A model generated the notes under the pieces. The model saw nothing but the letters and a program-made list of their open reading frames with translations, was not told the DNA's origin and made no database searches. A stretch of 64,000 nt of DNA. Source: Bradyrhizobium canariense. Lineage in GTDB: Bacteria; Pseudomonadota; Alphaproteobacteria; Rhizobiales; Xanthobacteraceae. The translations under genes and the position numbers were made by a program. Shown here piece by piece: positions 36,387 to 45,265 of this stretch. The stretch lies in assembly GCF_019402665.1 (NCBI RefSeq), contig NZ_VSST01000019.1:186001-250000 (forward strand), read 5' to 3'. Numbering within the stretch: the first letter of the stretch is position 1; the number at the start of each line of letters is the position of its first letter.

Positions 36387-38291
36387 ATGGGAAGCTTTGG
36401 AAGATGCCGGGTGGCCGCCGTTATTGCGGCACTCGCGCTGGTCACCGTCGCGAGCGCCTCGCATGCGCAAGACGTTTCACGACCGGAGTCTGTTGATCGC
36501 CCCTCCGCTCTTCTCCTTCCTGCCGGGAAGGTCATTTTCGACGCCGCGGTGGCTCGTGCGAACAGGGGCACAAACGGCTTCGGCCTGCCCCCTTCGTTCC
36601 CACTGCCCTCGTGCGGATTTCCTGATGGGCTTTGCGGCGCGGTGAACCGCGACGGCACGCTTGCTGTGCCGGCCGAATACGATTGGGTCGATACCTTCCA
36701 TGAAGGGCGCGCGCTGGTGCGATCGAATGGTCGCTATGGCTATGTCGACACAAGCGGTCATGCGATCGCAAAGCCGCAATATCCGATTGCAGATCGCTTC
36801 TCGCACGGATTTGCGCAGATCGACGTCGGCGGCCGATCCGGTCTGATCGACCTCGACGGCAACACCGCGCTCGAGCCGAAGTTTGGCTACGTCATTCCCT
36901 TCACCGAGAAGGTCTTCTTTGCCACCGAGGGCCGGACCACGTCAGGAGGCATCGCGGGCACGGAGCAGTTCAGCCATGGGATTTTCGAGTTCGTCGGCGC
37001 GATCGCCGACAGCAGAGCGGTCACTGCGACAGGCAAATGGGGCCTCGTGGACCGCTCCGGCGCCTGGCTTGTTCCGCCGTCTCTCAACGCGATCCTGCCT
37101 TTTGACACCGAAGGCACGGCGCTCATGCTGGCGAGGGTCGATTCAGGATGGGGTGTGATACGTCCCGACGGAAGCTGGGAGATCGAACCAAAATTCCAGC
37201 AGCTTGGTTCGTTTGTTGATGGGATGGCCCCCGCAAAGGTCGATGACCATTGGGGTTTCATTGATCGCGCGGGACGCCTCAAGATCGAGCCGAAATTCGA
37301 GAACGTCCATCAATTTGTACACGGCGCGAAATTTACCCCAGCCCGCCTGAACGGCCGATGGGGCCTGGTAGATCGCACCGGCGAATGGGTCGTCCAGCCC
37401 CAATACGAAAACATATCTCTGAAGGGGACTGCGCCATGGTCGTGGGACATTCAGAACGAGAAGAAGCATGGCTATCTCGATGAAAACGCCAAGGTCATTG
37501 TCCCGCCCCTATTCGATTTTTGCGCCAATGGACGCATTGTCGGGGAGATCGACAGGCAGCCGCGAATTCTTGATGAGAATGGCAAGTCGATCGAGCCGCA
37601 GGAGGGTGAGCTATCGAGGCCGGTGACCTGCGACGGACCTTATATCCTCAAGATCAGCGGTAAATTTGCCTATGCGGCAGCCGATCTCATGCCGATGACG
37701 GCACAGCGGTTTGACCGTGCCGGCCCTTTCGTCGGCTCTCTTGCTGTCGCCGGTTTTGGGGACAAATTCGGATTGTTGAGAACTGACATCACCTGGGCCA
37801 TAGAACCCACGCTCGATGCGATCTCTCCAGGCTTGCCGAATGGTTCGGTTCTAGCGCGGCTGGACGACAGGAACGGCATCATCGATGCCTCGACCGGTGC
37901 ATGGATCACCAAGCAGCCTTTCGAACGCATCTGCCACATCAGGCCTGATATGGCCATGGCATTCGAGGGGGGTAAACGCGGCATCCTTGATGCCCATGGC
38001 TCCTGGCTAATCAAACCGCGAGAGGGACGGATGGGCATTCGCCTCGAGGATGGCCTGGTCCCGGCCCAATCGGGCGGGCATTGGGGCTTCATGGATGTGG
38101 AAGGAAAAATGGTGATCGAGGCGAGATTCGATGCACCGACGTTTTTTGATCGTGGCATCAACTGGACCAGTACCGACGCCTCTTGGTGTCCGATCGATCG
38201 CAGGGGACAGCCGATCGAAGGCCTTCAATGCCAGCCGTCGGACCCGCTAAAGAGACAGTTTGGCGTATTTGCATGTCAGCTCGGGCCCTGA
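36387..38291 (+). CDS. Exported WG-repeat protein (634 aa)
   Basis: A signal peptide (GRCRVAAVIAALALVTVASA, cleavage near SHAQD) precedes about ten WG repeats of 40-50 residues: GRYGYVDTSGHAIAKPQY, RSGLIDLDGNTALEPKF, GKWGLVDRSGAWLVPP, SGWGVIRPDGSWEIEPKF, DHWGFIDRAGRLKIEPKF, GRWGLVDRTGEWVVQPQY and others. The repeats form beta-strand arrays that probably bind partners. CAGGAGGAGA before the ATG is a strong ribosome binding site. Codon choice looks slightly more AT-rich than in its neighbours, as in the frame at 37200-37600. The role is unknown; periplasmic scaffold or adhesion is possible. Confidence 0.88.
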   Translation: MGSFGRCRVAAVIAALALVTVASASHAQDVSRPESVDRPSALLLPAGKVIFDAAVARANRGTNGFGLPPSFPLPSCGFPDGLCGAVNRDGTLAVPAEYDWVDTFHEGRALVRSNGRYGYVDTSGHAIAKPQYPIADRFSHGFAQIDVGGRSGLIDLDGNTALEPKFGYVIPFTEKVFFATEGRTTSGGIAGTEQFSHGIFEFVGAIADSRAVTATGKWGLVDRSGAWLVPPSLNAILPFDTEGTALMLARVDSGWGVIRPDGSWEIEPKFQQLGSFVDGMAPAKVDDHWGFIDRAGRLKIEPKFENVHQFVHGAKFTPARLNGRWGLVDRTGEWVVQPQYENISLKGTAPWSWDIQNEKKHGYLDENAKVIVPPLFDFCANGRIVGEIDRQPRILDENGKSIEPQEGELSRPVTCDGPYILKISGKFAYAAADLMPMTAQRFDRAGPFVGSLAVAGFGDKFGLLRTDITWAIEPTLDAISPGLPNGSVLARLDDRNGIIDASTGAWITKQPFERICHIRPDMAMAFEGGKRGILDAHGSWLIKPREGRMGIRLEDGLVPAQSGGHWGFMDVEGKMVIEARFDAPTFFDRGINWTSTDASWCPIDRRGQPIEGLQCQPSDPLKRQFGVFACQLGP

Positions 38292-38476
38292 GACCTCACG
38301 CGAATTGATCAGGGCGAATTGATGCGGCGATTGGATCGATGCCGCACATTAAGCATCTCCTCTCGCCCGACACCCCACGACCTATGTCTGACAAGAAGCC
38401 GCTAGATCGGATAGCGGCCATGCGCTAGTGTTTTATACGACCGGTTAAAAACACCGGCCGTTTGAGGGAGAAAAAC

Positions 38477-39862
38477 GTGAAATCCAAGGTTATTGGCGCA
38501 GTATCACTGGCGGTCGCTGCGGCCGGGCTGCTTGCAGCCGCTGCACCCGCATTTGCGCAGCAGAAGACGATTACGGTCTGGTGGGGCAAGGGCTTCTACC
38601 GCTCCGAAGACGACGCGCTGCTCGAGACGATCAAGAAGTTCGAAGCCAAGACCGGAATCAAGGTCGAATTGTCGCAGTACGCGATCCAGGACATGATTCC
38701 GAAGACGGTCGCCGCGCTCGATGCCGGCACCGTGCCCGACGTCGCCTATTCCGACTCTTATGACGTGCAGGCCCAGGGCAAGTGGGCCTACGAGGGCAAG
38801 CTCGAGGATCTCACCGACGTCATGGAGCCGATCAAGGGCCGGTTCGTGCAGAACACGCTGGACGCCTCGATCCTCTATAACGACGTCACCAAGAAGAAGG
38901 CCTATTACGGCTTCCCGCTGAAGCAGCAGAGCATGCACGTCCAGATCTGGAACGACATGCTGGAGAAGGCCGGCTTCAAGCAGAGCGACATTCCGACCGA
39001 CTGGGCGGGGTACTGGACGTTCTGGTGCGACAAGGTGCAACCGGGAATCCGCAAAGCCACTGGCCAGCGCATCTACGCCGTCGGCCAGCCGATGGGCGTA
39101 GAATCCACCGACGCCTTCCAGTCGTTCTACACCTTCATGGATGCCTACCACGTCAAGCTGGTCGACGACGACGGCAAGCTCACGGTCGACGATCCCACGG
39201 TCCGCGAGAACCTGATCAAGGCCATGAAGGACTACACCGACACTTATATCAAGGGCTGCACGCCACCGTCCTCCACGACCTGGAAGGATCCGGACAACAA
39301 CGTCGCGTTCCACAACAAGACCATCGTGATGACCCACAACTTCACGATCTCGATCGCGGCTAAGTGGTATGAGGACTCGCAGAACCAGGCGCTCACGCAA
39401 GAGCAGCGCGACGCCGGCAAGAAGGCTTATGAGCAGGACATCATCACGGCGTCCTTCCCCAAGGCGCCGGATGGGTCGACCATCCGCTACCGCTCCGACG
39501 TCAAGACCGGGCTGGTCTTCAGCGTTGCCAAGAACAAGGCCGAGGCCAAGCAGTTCATCAGCTTCCTGCTCCAGGAAGAGAACGTTCGCCCCTATATCGA
39601 GGGCGCGCTCGGCCGCTGGTTCCCGGTGACGAAGGAAAGCCAGGCCAGCCCGTTCTGGCAGGCTGACAAGCACCGCAAGGCGGTGTACGCCCAGTTCACG
39701 GGCGGCACCGCGCCGTTCGATTTCACCAAGAACTGGAAGTTCACGATTCTCAACAACGAGAACGTGTGGGCCAAGGCGATGAACCGGGTGGTGAGCGAGA
39801 AGGTTCCGGTCGACAAGGCCGTCGACGAACTGATCGCCCGCATCAAGCAGGTCGCGGGTTAA
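38477..39862 (+). CDS. ABC transporter extracellular solute-binding protein, family 1 (461 aa)
   Basis: A periplasmic carbohydrate-binding protein. The signal peptide KSKVIGAVSLAVAAAGLLAA ends near AFAQQ. Family motifs include ITVWWGKGFYRSEDDALLE, KFEAKTGIKVELSQY, and a C-terminal helix with VVSEKVPVDKAVDEL. I place the start at the GTG 38477, as GAGGGAG lies exactly seven bases before it. It is the first gene of a second carbohydrate ABC importer, with the permeases at 39957 and 40826 downstream of a hairpin. This cluster also has no ATPase. The ligand is unknown. Confidence 0.92.
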   Translation: MKSKVIGAVSLAVAAAGLLAAAAPAFAQQKTITVWWGKGFYRSEDDALLETIKKFEAKTGIKVELSQYAIQDMIPKTVAALDAGTVPDVAYSDSYDVQAQGKWAYEGKLEDLTDVMEPIKGRFVQNTLDASILYNDVTKKKAYYGFPLKQQSMHVQIWNDMLEKAGFKQSDIPTDWAGYWTFWCDKVQPGIRKATGQRIYAVGQPMGVESTDAFQSFYTFMDAYHVKLVDDDGKLTVDDPTVRENLIKAMKDYTDTYIKGCTPPSSTTWKDPDNNVAFHNKTIVMTHNFTISIAAKWYEDSQNQALTQEQRDAGKKAYEQDIITASFPKAPDGSTIRYRSDVKTGLVFSVAKNKAEAKQFISFLLQEENVRPYIEGALGRWFPVTKESQASPFWQADKHRKAVYAQFTGGTAPFDFTKNWKFTILNNENVWAKAMNRVVSEKVPVDKAVDELIARIKQVAG

Positions 39863-39910
39863 GTCATCATCCCCTCGCCCCGCCCAGCGGGTGAAGGTAT
39901 AAGAACAGTA

Positions 39911-39931
39911 CCGGCCGCGTTTCGCGGCCGG
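39911..39931. terminator. Intercistronic hairpin after the binding-protein gene
   Basis: CCGGCCGCG and CGCGGCCGG pair around the loop TTT and are followed by caactcttt. It lies 48 bases after the binding-protein stop and 26 bases before the permease start. Such structures keep binding-protein mRNA above permease mRNA. Confidence 0.65.
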
Positions 39932-39956
39932 CAACTCTTTGAAGAGTCCAAAAAGA

Positions 39957-40829
39957 ATGGCGATTACGCTCTCTGGTGATCAGTCGATCCCCGCACCGCC
40001 CTTGTCGTCGCGGCTGACCCCGACGCAAATCTGGGGCATCGTGCTGCTCGCACCCTATTTGCTCGTTTTCCTTGCCTTCGTCGTCTACCCCGTCTGTTAC
40101 GGGCTATGGCTGGCGCGGGCCCCGTCGAATTATGTCGCGCTCTATAACGACCCGATCTTCGCGCGCGCCGCCGTCAACACGCTGATCTTCCTGGTCATCG
40201 GCATCAACATCAAGATGCTGATCGCGCTGTTTTTGTCCGGCTTTTTCGCGCAGCAGCGCACCTGGATCAAATGGCTCTCGGTGGTCTTCATCCTGCCCTG
40301 GGCAGTGCCGTCGATCCCGACCATCCTGTCGGTGCGCTTCATGTTCAACCCCGAATGGGGCATGGTCAACCACCTCATCTTCAACCTGACCGGTGATGAC
40401 GGCCCGAACTGGCTGAACGACCCAACCGTGGCGCTGACGATGGCGATCGGCGTCCACATCTGGAAATCGCTGCCGTTCTGGACGCTGATCCTGATGACCG
40501 GACGGCTTGCGATCGCGCAAGATCTGTTCGAGGCCGCCGAGGTCGACGGCGCCAGCTGGTGGCAGAAATTCCGTTACATCACCTGGCCGTCGCTGCAGAT
40601 GCTCTACATCACCTGCACGCTGCTCTCGATGATCTGGACGCTCGGCGACTTCAACAGCGTCTATCTGCTCACCGGCGGCGGCCCGGCCGACCTCACGCAC
40701 GTGTTGTCGACACTCGGCATCCGCTATCTCCGGCTCGACCAGCTCTCGCTCGCGATGGCCTCCATCGTCTGCGCGATACCGTTCGTCCTGCCGCTGATGT
40801 ACTTCATGATGAAACGGTTGTCGCGATGA
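39957..40829 (+). CDS. Carbohydrate ABC transporter permease 1 (290 aa)
   Basis: Inner-membrane permease with six transmembrane helices. It has the EAA loop (FEAAEVDGASWWQKFRYITWP) and TPTQIWGIVLLAPYLLVFLAFVVYP as its first helix. I use the ATG at 39957; a TTG at 39939 gives a six-residue longer protein. The stop overlaps the next start (ATGA), a sign of translational coupling. The partner is the permease at 40826. Confidence 0.93.
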   Translation: MAITLSGDQSIPAPPLSSRLTPTQIWGIVLLAPYLLVFLAFVVYPVCYGLWLARAPSNYVALYNDPIFARAAVNTLIFLVIGINIKMLIALFLSGFFAQQRTWIKWLSVVFILPWAVPSIPTILSVRFMFNPEWGMVNHLIFNLTGDDGPNWLNDPTVALTMAIGVHIWKSLPFWTLILMTGRLAIAQDLFEAAEVDGASWWQKFRYITWPSLQMLYITCTLLSMIWTLGDFNSVYLLTGGGPADLTHVLSTLGIRYLRLDQLSLAMASIVCAIPFVLPLMYFMMKRLSR

Positions 40830-41677
40830 AGCTTCCCTCTCTCCGTGACGTCGCGACCGAGGCGCGGCTGCTCCTGATCGGCATTCCCGTCCTGCTCTGG
40901 ACGATGATACCGATCTATCACATGTTCCTGTTCGCGATCTCGCCGAAGGAGGACGCGTTCTCGGGCAAGCTGTGGCCGGATCATCCGACGCTGCACAACT
41001 TCGAAATCGTGTTCAAGCAGCAGCATTACTTCCTGCGGGACTTCTACGTGCAGTTCTGGAATTCGCTGGTGATCGCGGCAGCCGTCGGCGTGCTCACGCT
41101 CGTCATCGCAACCGCGGCTGCGTTCTCGATCTCGCGGTTGCGCGTGCCCGGCGGGCGCATCGTGATGAACCTCGCGCTGTTCACCTATTTCATCCCGGCA
41201 GCGTTCCTCGCGGTGCCGATGTATCGCACCATGGGCAATTACGGCCTGCTCAACAATCATTGGTCGCTGATCCTGGCCATGGTGACGATCGCGAGCCCTT
41301 ATGCGATCTGGGTGCTCAAGCAGGCCTCCGACAAGCTGCCGGTCGAGCTGGACGAGGCCGCGGTGATGGACGGCGCGACGACTCTCCAGATCTTCCGCCT
41401 GGTCTACTTGCCGCTGATGATGCCCTCGCTGGTCGCGATCGGCACCTATGCGGTGCTGCTCGCTTGGAACGAATATCTCTACGCGTTCCTGCTGCTCTCA
41501 AACGATCGCGAGATCACCCTCCCTGTCGCGCTCGGCAACTTCCTCGCCGCCGACGACTCGCCGTGGGAGCTGTTGATGACGACCGGCTTCATCTACGCGC
41601 TGCCGCCGGCCGCCATCTACTACGCCTTCCGCCGCTACATGGTGGGCGGGCTCACGGCGGGTGCGGTGAAGTCCTAA
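40826..41677 (+). CDS. Carbohydrate ABC transporter permease 2 (283 aa)
   Basis: A MalG-type permease with six helices, an EAA loop (VELDEAAVMDGATTLQIFRL) and the C-terminus RRYMVGGLTAGAVKS. The true start is the ATG at 40826, in an ATGA overlap with the first permease; the open frame extends upstream to 40559 as Arg/His-rich sequence that is not protein-like. Its stop overlaps by four bases the stop of the convergent gene 41674-42174. No ATPase follows. Confidence 0.94.
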   Translation: MKLPSLRDVATEARLLLIGIPVLLWTMIPIYHMFLFAISPKEDAFSGKLWPDHPTLHNFEIVFKQQHYFLRDFYVQFWNSLVIAAAVGVLTLVIATAAAFSISRLRVPGGRIVMNLALFTYFIPAAFLAVPMYRTMGNYGLLNNHWSLILAMVTIASPYAIWVLKQASDKLPVELDEAAVMDGATTLQIFRLVYLPLMMPSLVAIGTYAVLLAWNEYLYAFLLLSNDREITLPVALGNFLAADDSPWELLMTTGFIYALPPAAIYYAFRRYMVGGLTAGAVKS

Positions 41678-42174
41678 ACATCGGCCGCGCGCTTGCTGCG
41701 ATATGCGATCAGAAGCGCGACCGTCGAGCCGATGAAATAGCCGGCGGTCGCGCCCGAAATGGCGCGGCCGGCGATGAAGGCCACCGCGCGATCGCCCGCA
41801 TCGATCGCCGAGATCACGCCAACCGTGTACTGCAGAGAGAACACGACGAGGTTGCGGACCAGCGCAAACGCGCTGCCGGGACGAATGATCTCCCCGGTCG
41901 TGTGATCGACATCGAACGGACGCGGCGTCAGGACGCCGAGCGGCAGTAGCGCCAGTGCCGCCGCGATCCAGGCGATCAGCGGCCATGTGCCGTCCTGATG
42001 TCCAAAGCCGATCCGTGAGACGCCCCAGACGATGAACACGGCCGGCACGATCAGCGCGCGCCAGATCGGCGTCCTGCGCGGCTGCATCGCCTTGATGCCC
42101 TGCCAGACCAGATAGGCGAACAAGGGCCAGACCCGGAGCGGCGTATGGACGAGGACCTGGTAGGTGAATATCAC
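41674..42174 (-). CDS. Conserved hypothetical membrane protein (166 aa)
   Basis: A small inner-membrane protein with about four to five hydrophobic segments (VLVHTPLRVWPLFAYLVWQG, IVPAVFIVWGVSRIG, LIAWIAAALALLPLG, LVRNLVVFSLQYTVGVIS, ISGATAGYFIGSTVALLIAY). The start is a GTG at 42174 after GGGGAGG. It lies 13 bases downstream of potI, so it could be read from that transcript. I do not recognise a named family with confidence; it may belong to the DUF6622 group. Confidence 0.75.
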   Translation of the reverse strand: MIFTYQVLVHTPLRVWPLFAYLVWQGIKAMQPRRTPIWRALIVPAVFIVWGVSRIGFGHQDGTWPLIAWIAAALALLPLGVLTPRPFDVDHTTGEIIRPGSAFALVRNLVVFSLQYTVGVISAIDAGDRAVAFIAGRAISGATAGYFIGSTVALLIAYRSKRAADV

Positions 42175-42187
42175 AATGCCTCCCCTC

Positions 42188-43000
42188 TCAAAGCGGCGCC
42201 GCGCTTTCGCCCTGCGAGCTCGACAATTTCGAGGCGAGCGAGGCGATCACGATGACGACCGCGATCAAGGCGATCACCAGCGTGCAGATCGCGTTGATCT
42301 CGGGCTTCACGCCCAGCCGTACCTCTGAATAGATCCGGATCGGCAGCGTCGCGGAGCCCGGGCCGGTGGTGAAGCTCGCGATCACGAGATCGTCCAGCGA
42401 CAGCGTGAAGGCGAGCATCCAGCCCGCGACGATCGCGGGCGCAATCAGCGGCAGCGTCACGGCCACGAACGCCCGCACGGGGTCGCAGCCGAGGTCCATC
42501 GCGGCCTCTTCCAAGGAGCGGTCGAGCGAGCCGAGGCGGGACTGCACGACGACGGCGACGAAGCACATCGTCAGGGTGGTGTGGGCGATCGTCACCGTCC
42601 AGAAGCCGCGCTCGGCGTTCAGCGCCACGAACAGCAGCAGCAGCGACAATCCGGTGATCACCTCCGGCATCACCAGCGGCGCATAGAGCATGCCGGAGAA
42701 CAGGGTGCGGCCGCGAAACCGCTCGCCGCGCGACAGCGCGACGGCGGCGAGCGTGCCGATCAGGGTCGCAATGGTCGCCGACGAAACCGCGACGCGCAGG
42801 CTCATCCAGGCCGCCTCGATCATGGCGCGGTCATTGAAGAACTCGTGATACCAGCGCAGCGACCAGCCACCCCACACCGTCACCAGCCGCGAGGCGTTGA
42901 AGGAATAGATCACGAGGATCAGGATCGGCAGATAGAGGAAAGCCAGACCCAGCGCGAGCGAGACGACGTTGAAGCGGGACAGGCGGGAGACCTTGCGCAT
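42188..43000 (-). CDS. potI: Polyamine ABC transporter permease (PotI)
   Basis: A spermidine/putrescine-type ABC permease of the MalG-like branch with six helices. The N-terminus (SLALGLAFLYLPILILVIYSF) and the EAA loop (LEEAAMDLGCDPVRAFVAVT) match PotI, along with SLDDLVIASFTTGPGSATLP. It lies four bases downstream of potH in the order potG-potH-potI. The binding protein PotF is not in the cluster. The substrate is inferred from the family and could be putrescine or another cation. Confidence 0.93.
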   Translation of the reverse strand: MRKVSRLSRFNVVSLALGLAFLYLPILILVIYSFNASRLVTVWGGWSLRWYHEFFNDRAMIEAAWMSLRVAVSSATIATLIGTLAAVALSRGERFRGRTLFSGMLYAPLVMPEVITGLSLLLLFVALNAERGFWTVTIAHTTLTMCFVAVVVQSRLGSLDRSLEEAAMDLGCDPVRAFVAVTLPLIAPAIVAGWMLAFTLSLDDLVIASFTTGPGSATLPIRIYSEVRLGVKPEINAICTLVIALIAVVIVIASLASKLSSSQGESAAPL

Positions 43001-43004
43001 CGCC

Positions 43005-43919
43005 TCACCGTCCCTGTTCCAGCTGCCGCTTCTGCAGCCGTTCGTACAGCAGCAGCGGGACCAGCAGCACCACCAGCAACACGATGGCCGCGGCGGAGGC
43101 GACCGGCCAGTCCTTGTTGGTGAAGAATTCGAGCCACAGGGTCTGACCGATCATCAGCGCATTGGAGCCGGCCATGAGATCCGGAATGACGAACTCGCCG
43201 ACGATGGGGATGAAGCACAGCAGCACGCCGGCGCCGACGCCGGGCAGCGACAGCGGGAAGGTGACGAGCCAGAACACCTGCCAGCGCGGTGCGCCGAGAT
43301 CGGAGGCGGCCTCCTCCAGCACCGGCTCCATTTTGGCGAGCGTGGCATAGAGCGGCAGGATCATGAACGGCAGGTAGGAATAGACGATGCCGATATACAT
43401 CGCGCTGTCGGTGGAGAGCCACACCACCGGCTGGCTGACGAGATGCAACGCAAGCAGGATCTGGTTGAGCAGGCCGTCATGCTGGAGAATGTTGATCCAG
43501 GCATAAATGCGGATCAGGAACGAGGTCCAGAACGGCACGATCACCAGCACCATCGCCACGGCCTGCCAGCGCGTCGGCAGCCGCGCCATGCCGTAGGCGA
43601 TGGGATAACCGATCAGGAGCAACAGCGCGGTTGCGGTGACGGCGACGGTGAGGCTACGCACATAGGCGAACACGTAAATATCGTCGGAGACGAGCAGCCT
43701 GAAATTGTCGATCGACAGCGCGGCAAAGGCGGCCTTCAGCGCCCCCCATCCCGCCATCAGGTCGAACACCGGCTCGTAAGGCGGCTGCGCGATCGCCGTC
43801 TGCGACAGACTGATCTTCAGCACGAAGCCGAACGGCACCAGGAAGAACAGCACCATCCAGACATAGGGCGCGATCGCGGCAAGGCGAGCGGGTCGCGCAA
43901 AAATGCGGCGCGCGCTCAT
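43005..43919 (-). CDS. potH: Polyamine ABC transporter permease (PotH)
   Basis: The second permease subunit, six helices. The first helix is FARPARLAAIAPYVWMVLFF, and the EAA loop is LEEAASDLGAPRWQVFWLVT. The start (ATG, 43919) overlaps the stop of potG by four bases, so the genes are translationally coupled. The length of 304 residues is normal. It forms the channel with PotI and is driven by PotG. Confidence 0.93.
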   Translation of the reverse strand: MSARRIFARPARLAAIAPYVWMVLFFLVPFGFVLKISLSQTAIAQPPYEPVFDLMAGWGALKAAFAALSIDNFRLLVSDDIYVFAYVRSLTVAVTATALLLLIGYPIAYGMARLPTRWQAVAMVLVIVPFWTSFLIRIYAWINILQHDGLLNQILLALHLVSQPVVWLSTDSAMYIGIVYSYLPFMILPLYATLAKMEPVLEEAASDLGAPRWQVFWLVTFPLSLPGVGAGVLLCFIPIVGEFVIPDLMAGSNALMIGQTLWLEFFTNKDWPVASAAAIVLLVVLLVPLLLYERLQKRQLEQGR

Positions 43920-45085
43920 GACGGCAGCACCACGCAGTCGTCGGGCGTGAACCAGGCGACGACAGGCTGGTTCAGGCTGTAGGCGTCGACATCGAGGCGC
44001 GCGCTGTTGGCGACCGAAGCCTGCAGCATCCCGCCGGCGTCCAGCTTCACCTTGTAAGTGGTGGTGCCGCCGAGATAGCAGATGTCGGCGATCACGCCGT
44101 CCAGCTGGTTGATCGCCGTTTCATGACCGGCTTCCCGCACCGGACCACGGCGCGACAGCTTGACCTTCTCGGGGCGGATCGCAACCGATAATCTGCCCTC
44201 GCCGAACGGCTCGCGCGGCTCCGCCACAACCAACGGTCCCGCATCGCGCGTGCCTATGACCAGACGATGACCGTCGCGCAATTTGGACTCGGCGTCGAAC
44301 AGGTTGATGTCGCCGACAAACTCCGCGATCCAGCGCGAGCGTGGCGCCTCGTAGAGCTCGCGCGGGCTGGCGACCTGCGCGAGCTTGCCGTCCCTCATCA
44401 CGCCGATCCGGCTCGCCATCGTCATCGCCTCTTCCTGATCGTGGGTGACGATGATGAAGGTCATGCCGAGCCGGCGCTGCAGCTCCATCAGCTCGCCTTG
44501 GGTGCTTTCGCGCAGCTTCTTGTCCAGCGCTGCGAGCGGCTCGTCGAGCAGAAGGAGCTGCGGGCGTCGCGCCAGTGCGCGCGCCAACGCCACGCGTTGG
44601 CGCTGGCCACCGGAGAGCTGATCGGGCTTGCGCTTCTCGAGCCCATCGAGCTTCACCAGCGCGACCATCTCCGCAACGCGCGTGGCGATGTCGGCGCGCG
44701 CCATGCCGGCGCGCTTCAGGCCGAAGGCGATGTTGTCGCGGACCGACAGGTGCGGAAACAGCGCGTAGTTCTGGAACATCATGTTGATCGGCCGCTCATG
44801 CGGTAGCGCCTGCGCGATGTCCTTGCCGCCGAGCAGGATGCGCCCTTGATCCGGCGCTTCGAAACCGGCGAGCATGCGCAGAAGCGTGGTCTTGCCGCAG
44901 CCGCTGGGCCCGAGCAGTGCAAAGAACTCGCCGGCCTTGATGTCGAGCGACACGCCGTCGACGGCCCGGAACGTCCCGAACGTCTTGGCGACGCCCTCGA
45001 TGCGCAGCAGCGGCTCGCCGGCCGCGAACTGCGTCTCTCCAACCGCAGCCGCAGCCGCGTCTGTTCCGGGCAACTCGTCAGTCAT
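43916..45085 (-). CDS. potG: Polyamine ABC transporter ATP-binding protein (PotG/PotA type)
   Basis: An ABC ATPase of the spermidine/putrescine class. It has Walker A (GPSGCGKTT), the Q-loop region (MMFQNYALFPHLSV), the signature LSGGQRQRVALARAL, Walker B (LLLLDEPLAALD) and the H-loop (IVTHDQEEAMT). The C-terminal 120 residues form a TOBE domain (LSVAIRPEKVKLSRRGP). I choose the ATG at 45085, preceded by AGGGA. In frame, 45103 adds six residues. It lacks a neighbouring binding protein. It is the only importer-type ATPase in the window and might also serve the two ATPase-less carbohydrate importers, though PotG usually does not. Confidence 0.94.
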   Translation of the reverse strand: MTDELPGTDAAAAAVGETQFAAGEPLLRIEGVAKTFGTFRAVDGVSLDIKAGEFFALLGPSGCGKTTLLRMLAGFEAPDQGRILLGGKDIAQALPHERPINMMFQNYALFPHLSVRDNIAFGLKRAGMARADIATRVAEMVALVKLDGLEKRKPDQLSGGQRQRVALARALARRPQLLLLDEPLAALDKKLRESTQGELMELQRRLGMTFIIVTHDQEEAMTMASRIGVMRDGKLAQVASPRELYEAPRSRWIAEFVGDINLFDAESKLRDGHRLVIGTRDAGPLVVAEPREPFGEGRLSVAIRPEKVKLSRRGPVREAGHETAINQLDGVIADICYLGGTTTYKVKLDAGGMLQASVANSARLDVDAYSLNQPVVAWFTPDDCVVLPS

Positions 45086-45172
45086 GGTCCCTGCCAACCC
45101 CAATCCCGCCGCACGCTAGCGGCCGATCGTCCCCAGCTCAACCGGTTCGGGAGTAGCGTCCACTACAGCCCC

Positions 45173-45259
45173 GTAGCCCGGATGGAGCGCCAGCGTAATC
45201 CGGGACGGTCTGTCAGCGGTGAGACTTTCCCGGATTGCGCTTCGCTCCATCCGGGCTAC
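45173..45259. repeat. Inverted repeat element (gtagcccggatggagcg type)
   Basis: GTAGCCCGGATGGAGCG and CGCTCCATCCGGGCTAC form an uninterrupted 17-base inverted repeat at the ends, with cgtaatccggga / tcccggattgcg inside. It fills the gap between potG and glpD, which are transcribed in the same direction. Confidence 0.85.
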
Positions 45260-45265
45260 CACTGA

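Noticed and set aside
43916..45085. PotG as the ATPase for both carbohydrate importers
   Set aside because: It is coupled by overlap to potHI and has the polyamine-type sequence; sharing with CUT1 permeases is not supported.
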